The translations under genes were made by a program, and so were the position numbers. Positions 6,920-7,001 of a stretch of DNA of 7,001 nt are shown in pieces (position 1 is the stretch's first letter; every line of letters begins with the position of its first letter). Origin of the DNA: JAAGZL01 sp964628835 (GTDB lineage Bacteria > Pseudomonadota > Gammaproteobacteria > Chromatiales > Chromatiaceae); NCBI GenBank assembly GCA_964628835.1, contig CAZVME010000111.1, positions 1 to 7,001 on the forward strand. Direction: 5' to 3'. Under the pieces are notes generated by a model, which was not told the origin of the DNA, searched no databases, and saw nothing but the letters and a program-made list of their open reading frames with translations.

Positions 6920-6925
6920 CCACCT
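6920..6925 (-). promoter_or_regulatory. Ribosome binding site of the L,D-transpeptidase gene
   Basis: AGGTGG on the minus strand is 5 bases before ATG 6914. It covers the competing GTG at 6923, so the ATG is the more likely start. Confidence 0.55.
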
Positions 6926-6974
6926 TATCCTTTTTTACTCAGTACTTCTAAGCGAGTCTTTGATCTCGTGATGC

Positions 6975-7001
6975 CTTTTGGGACATCCAAGTCCCCAAAA
7001 G
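6975..7001. other. Strong stem-loop at the right edge, upstream of the L,D-transpeptidase
   Basis: CTTTTGGGAC (6975-6984) pairs with GTCCCCAAAAG (6991-7001) over 10 base pairs with one bulged C and a 6-base loop. The window ends at the last arm base, so the stem may continue. The outer bases are T-rich on the left and A-rich on the right in plus orientation, the reverse of a typical bidirectional terminator. A terminator of a neighbouring gene, a repeat element or an operator are all possible. Confidence 0.45.

Overview
The window looks like chromosomal DNA of a Gram-negative bacterium, most likely a gammaproteobacterium. The evidence is a PilZ protein of YcgR type, a periplasmic TlpA-like thioredoxin, a small exported L,D-transpeptidase and moderate GC content. 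The overall flavour resembles sulfur-oxidising Chromatiales/Thiotrichales-type genomes, but that is an impression from protein style and was not tested. I see no tRNA, rRNA, CRISPR array, transposase or phage gene.

Layout. (1) Positions 14-950, minus strand: a two-gene unit. An exported protein of unknown function (378-950) overlaps by 20 bp a TlpA-like thiol-disulfide protein (14-397), which has a strong ribosome binding site inside the upstream gene. The TlpA-like frame stops early, close to an inverted repeat at the window edge, and lacks the second half of the thioredoxin fold. (2) Positions 951-1155: a non-coding gap with an AT-rich palindrome just upstream of the exported-protein gene. 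(3) Positions 1156-4809, minus strand: one very large gene for a fused hydantoinase A/B enzyme of the 5-oxoprolinase type. (4) Positions 4810-4913: an AT-rich divergent gap. (5) Positions 4914-6364, plus strand: a putative zinc metalloprotease of the SprA-related/CJM1_0395 family, then a 161-bp spacer with two stem-loops, then a YcgR-like PilZ protein. (6) Positions 6423-6914, minus strand: an exported YkuD-type L,D-transpeptidase, convergent with the PilZ gene. A strong hairpin lies upstream of it at the right edge.

How the genes might work together. The genes look like several independent units and not one dedicated system. The exported protein and TlpA-like pair is the best candidate for a functional pair, because the two are translationally coupled, both are predicted to be exported, and the mature unknown protein has exactly two cysteines that a thiol-disulfide partner could act on. 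The oxoprolinase would recycle 5-oxoproline to glutamate in the cytoplasm. The PilZ protein would read c-di-GMP, and the L,D-transpeptidase would cross-link peptidoglycan or anchor proteins to it. I found no convincing evidence of a new multi-gene system. The most open questions are the broken TlpA-like end, the unknown exported protein, and the uncharacterised metalloprotease next to a c-di-GMP receptor.
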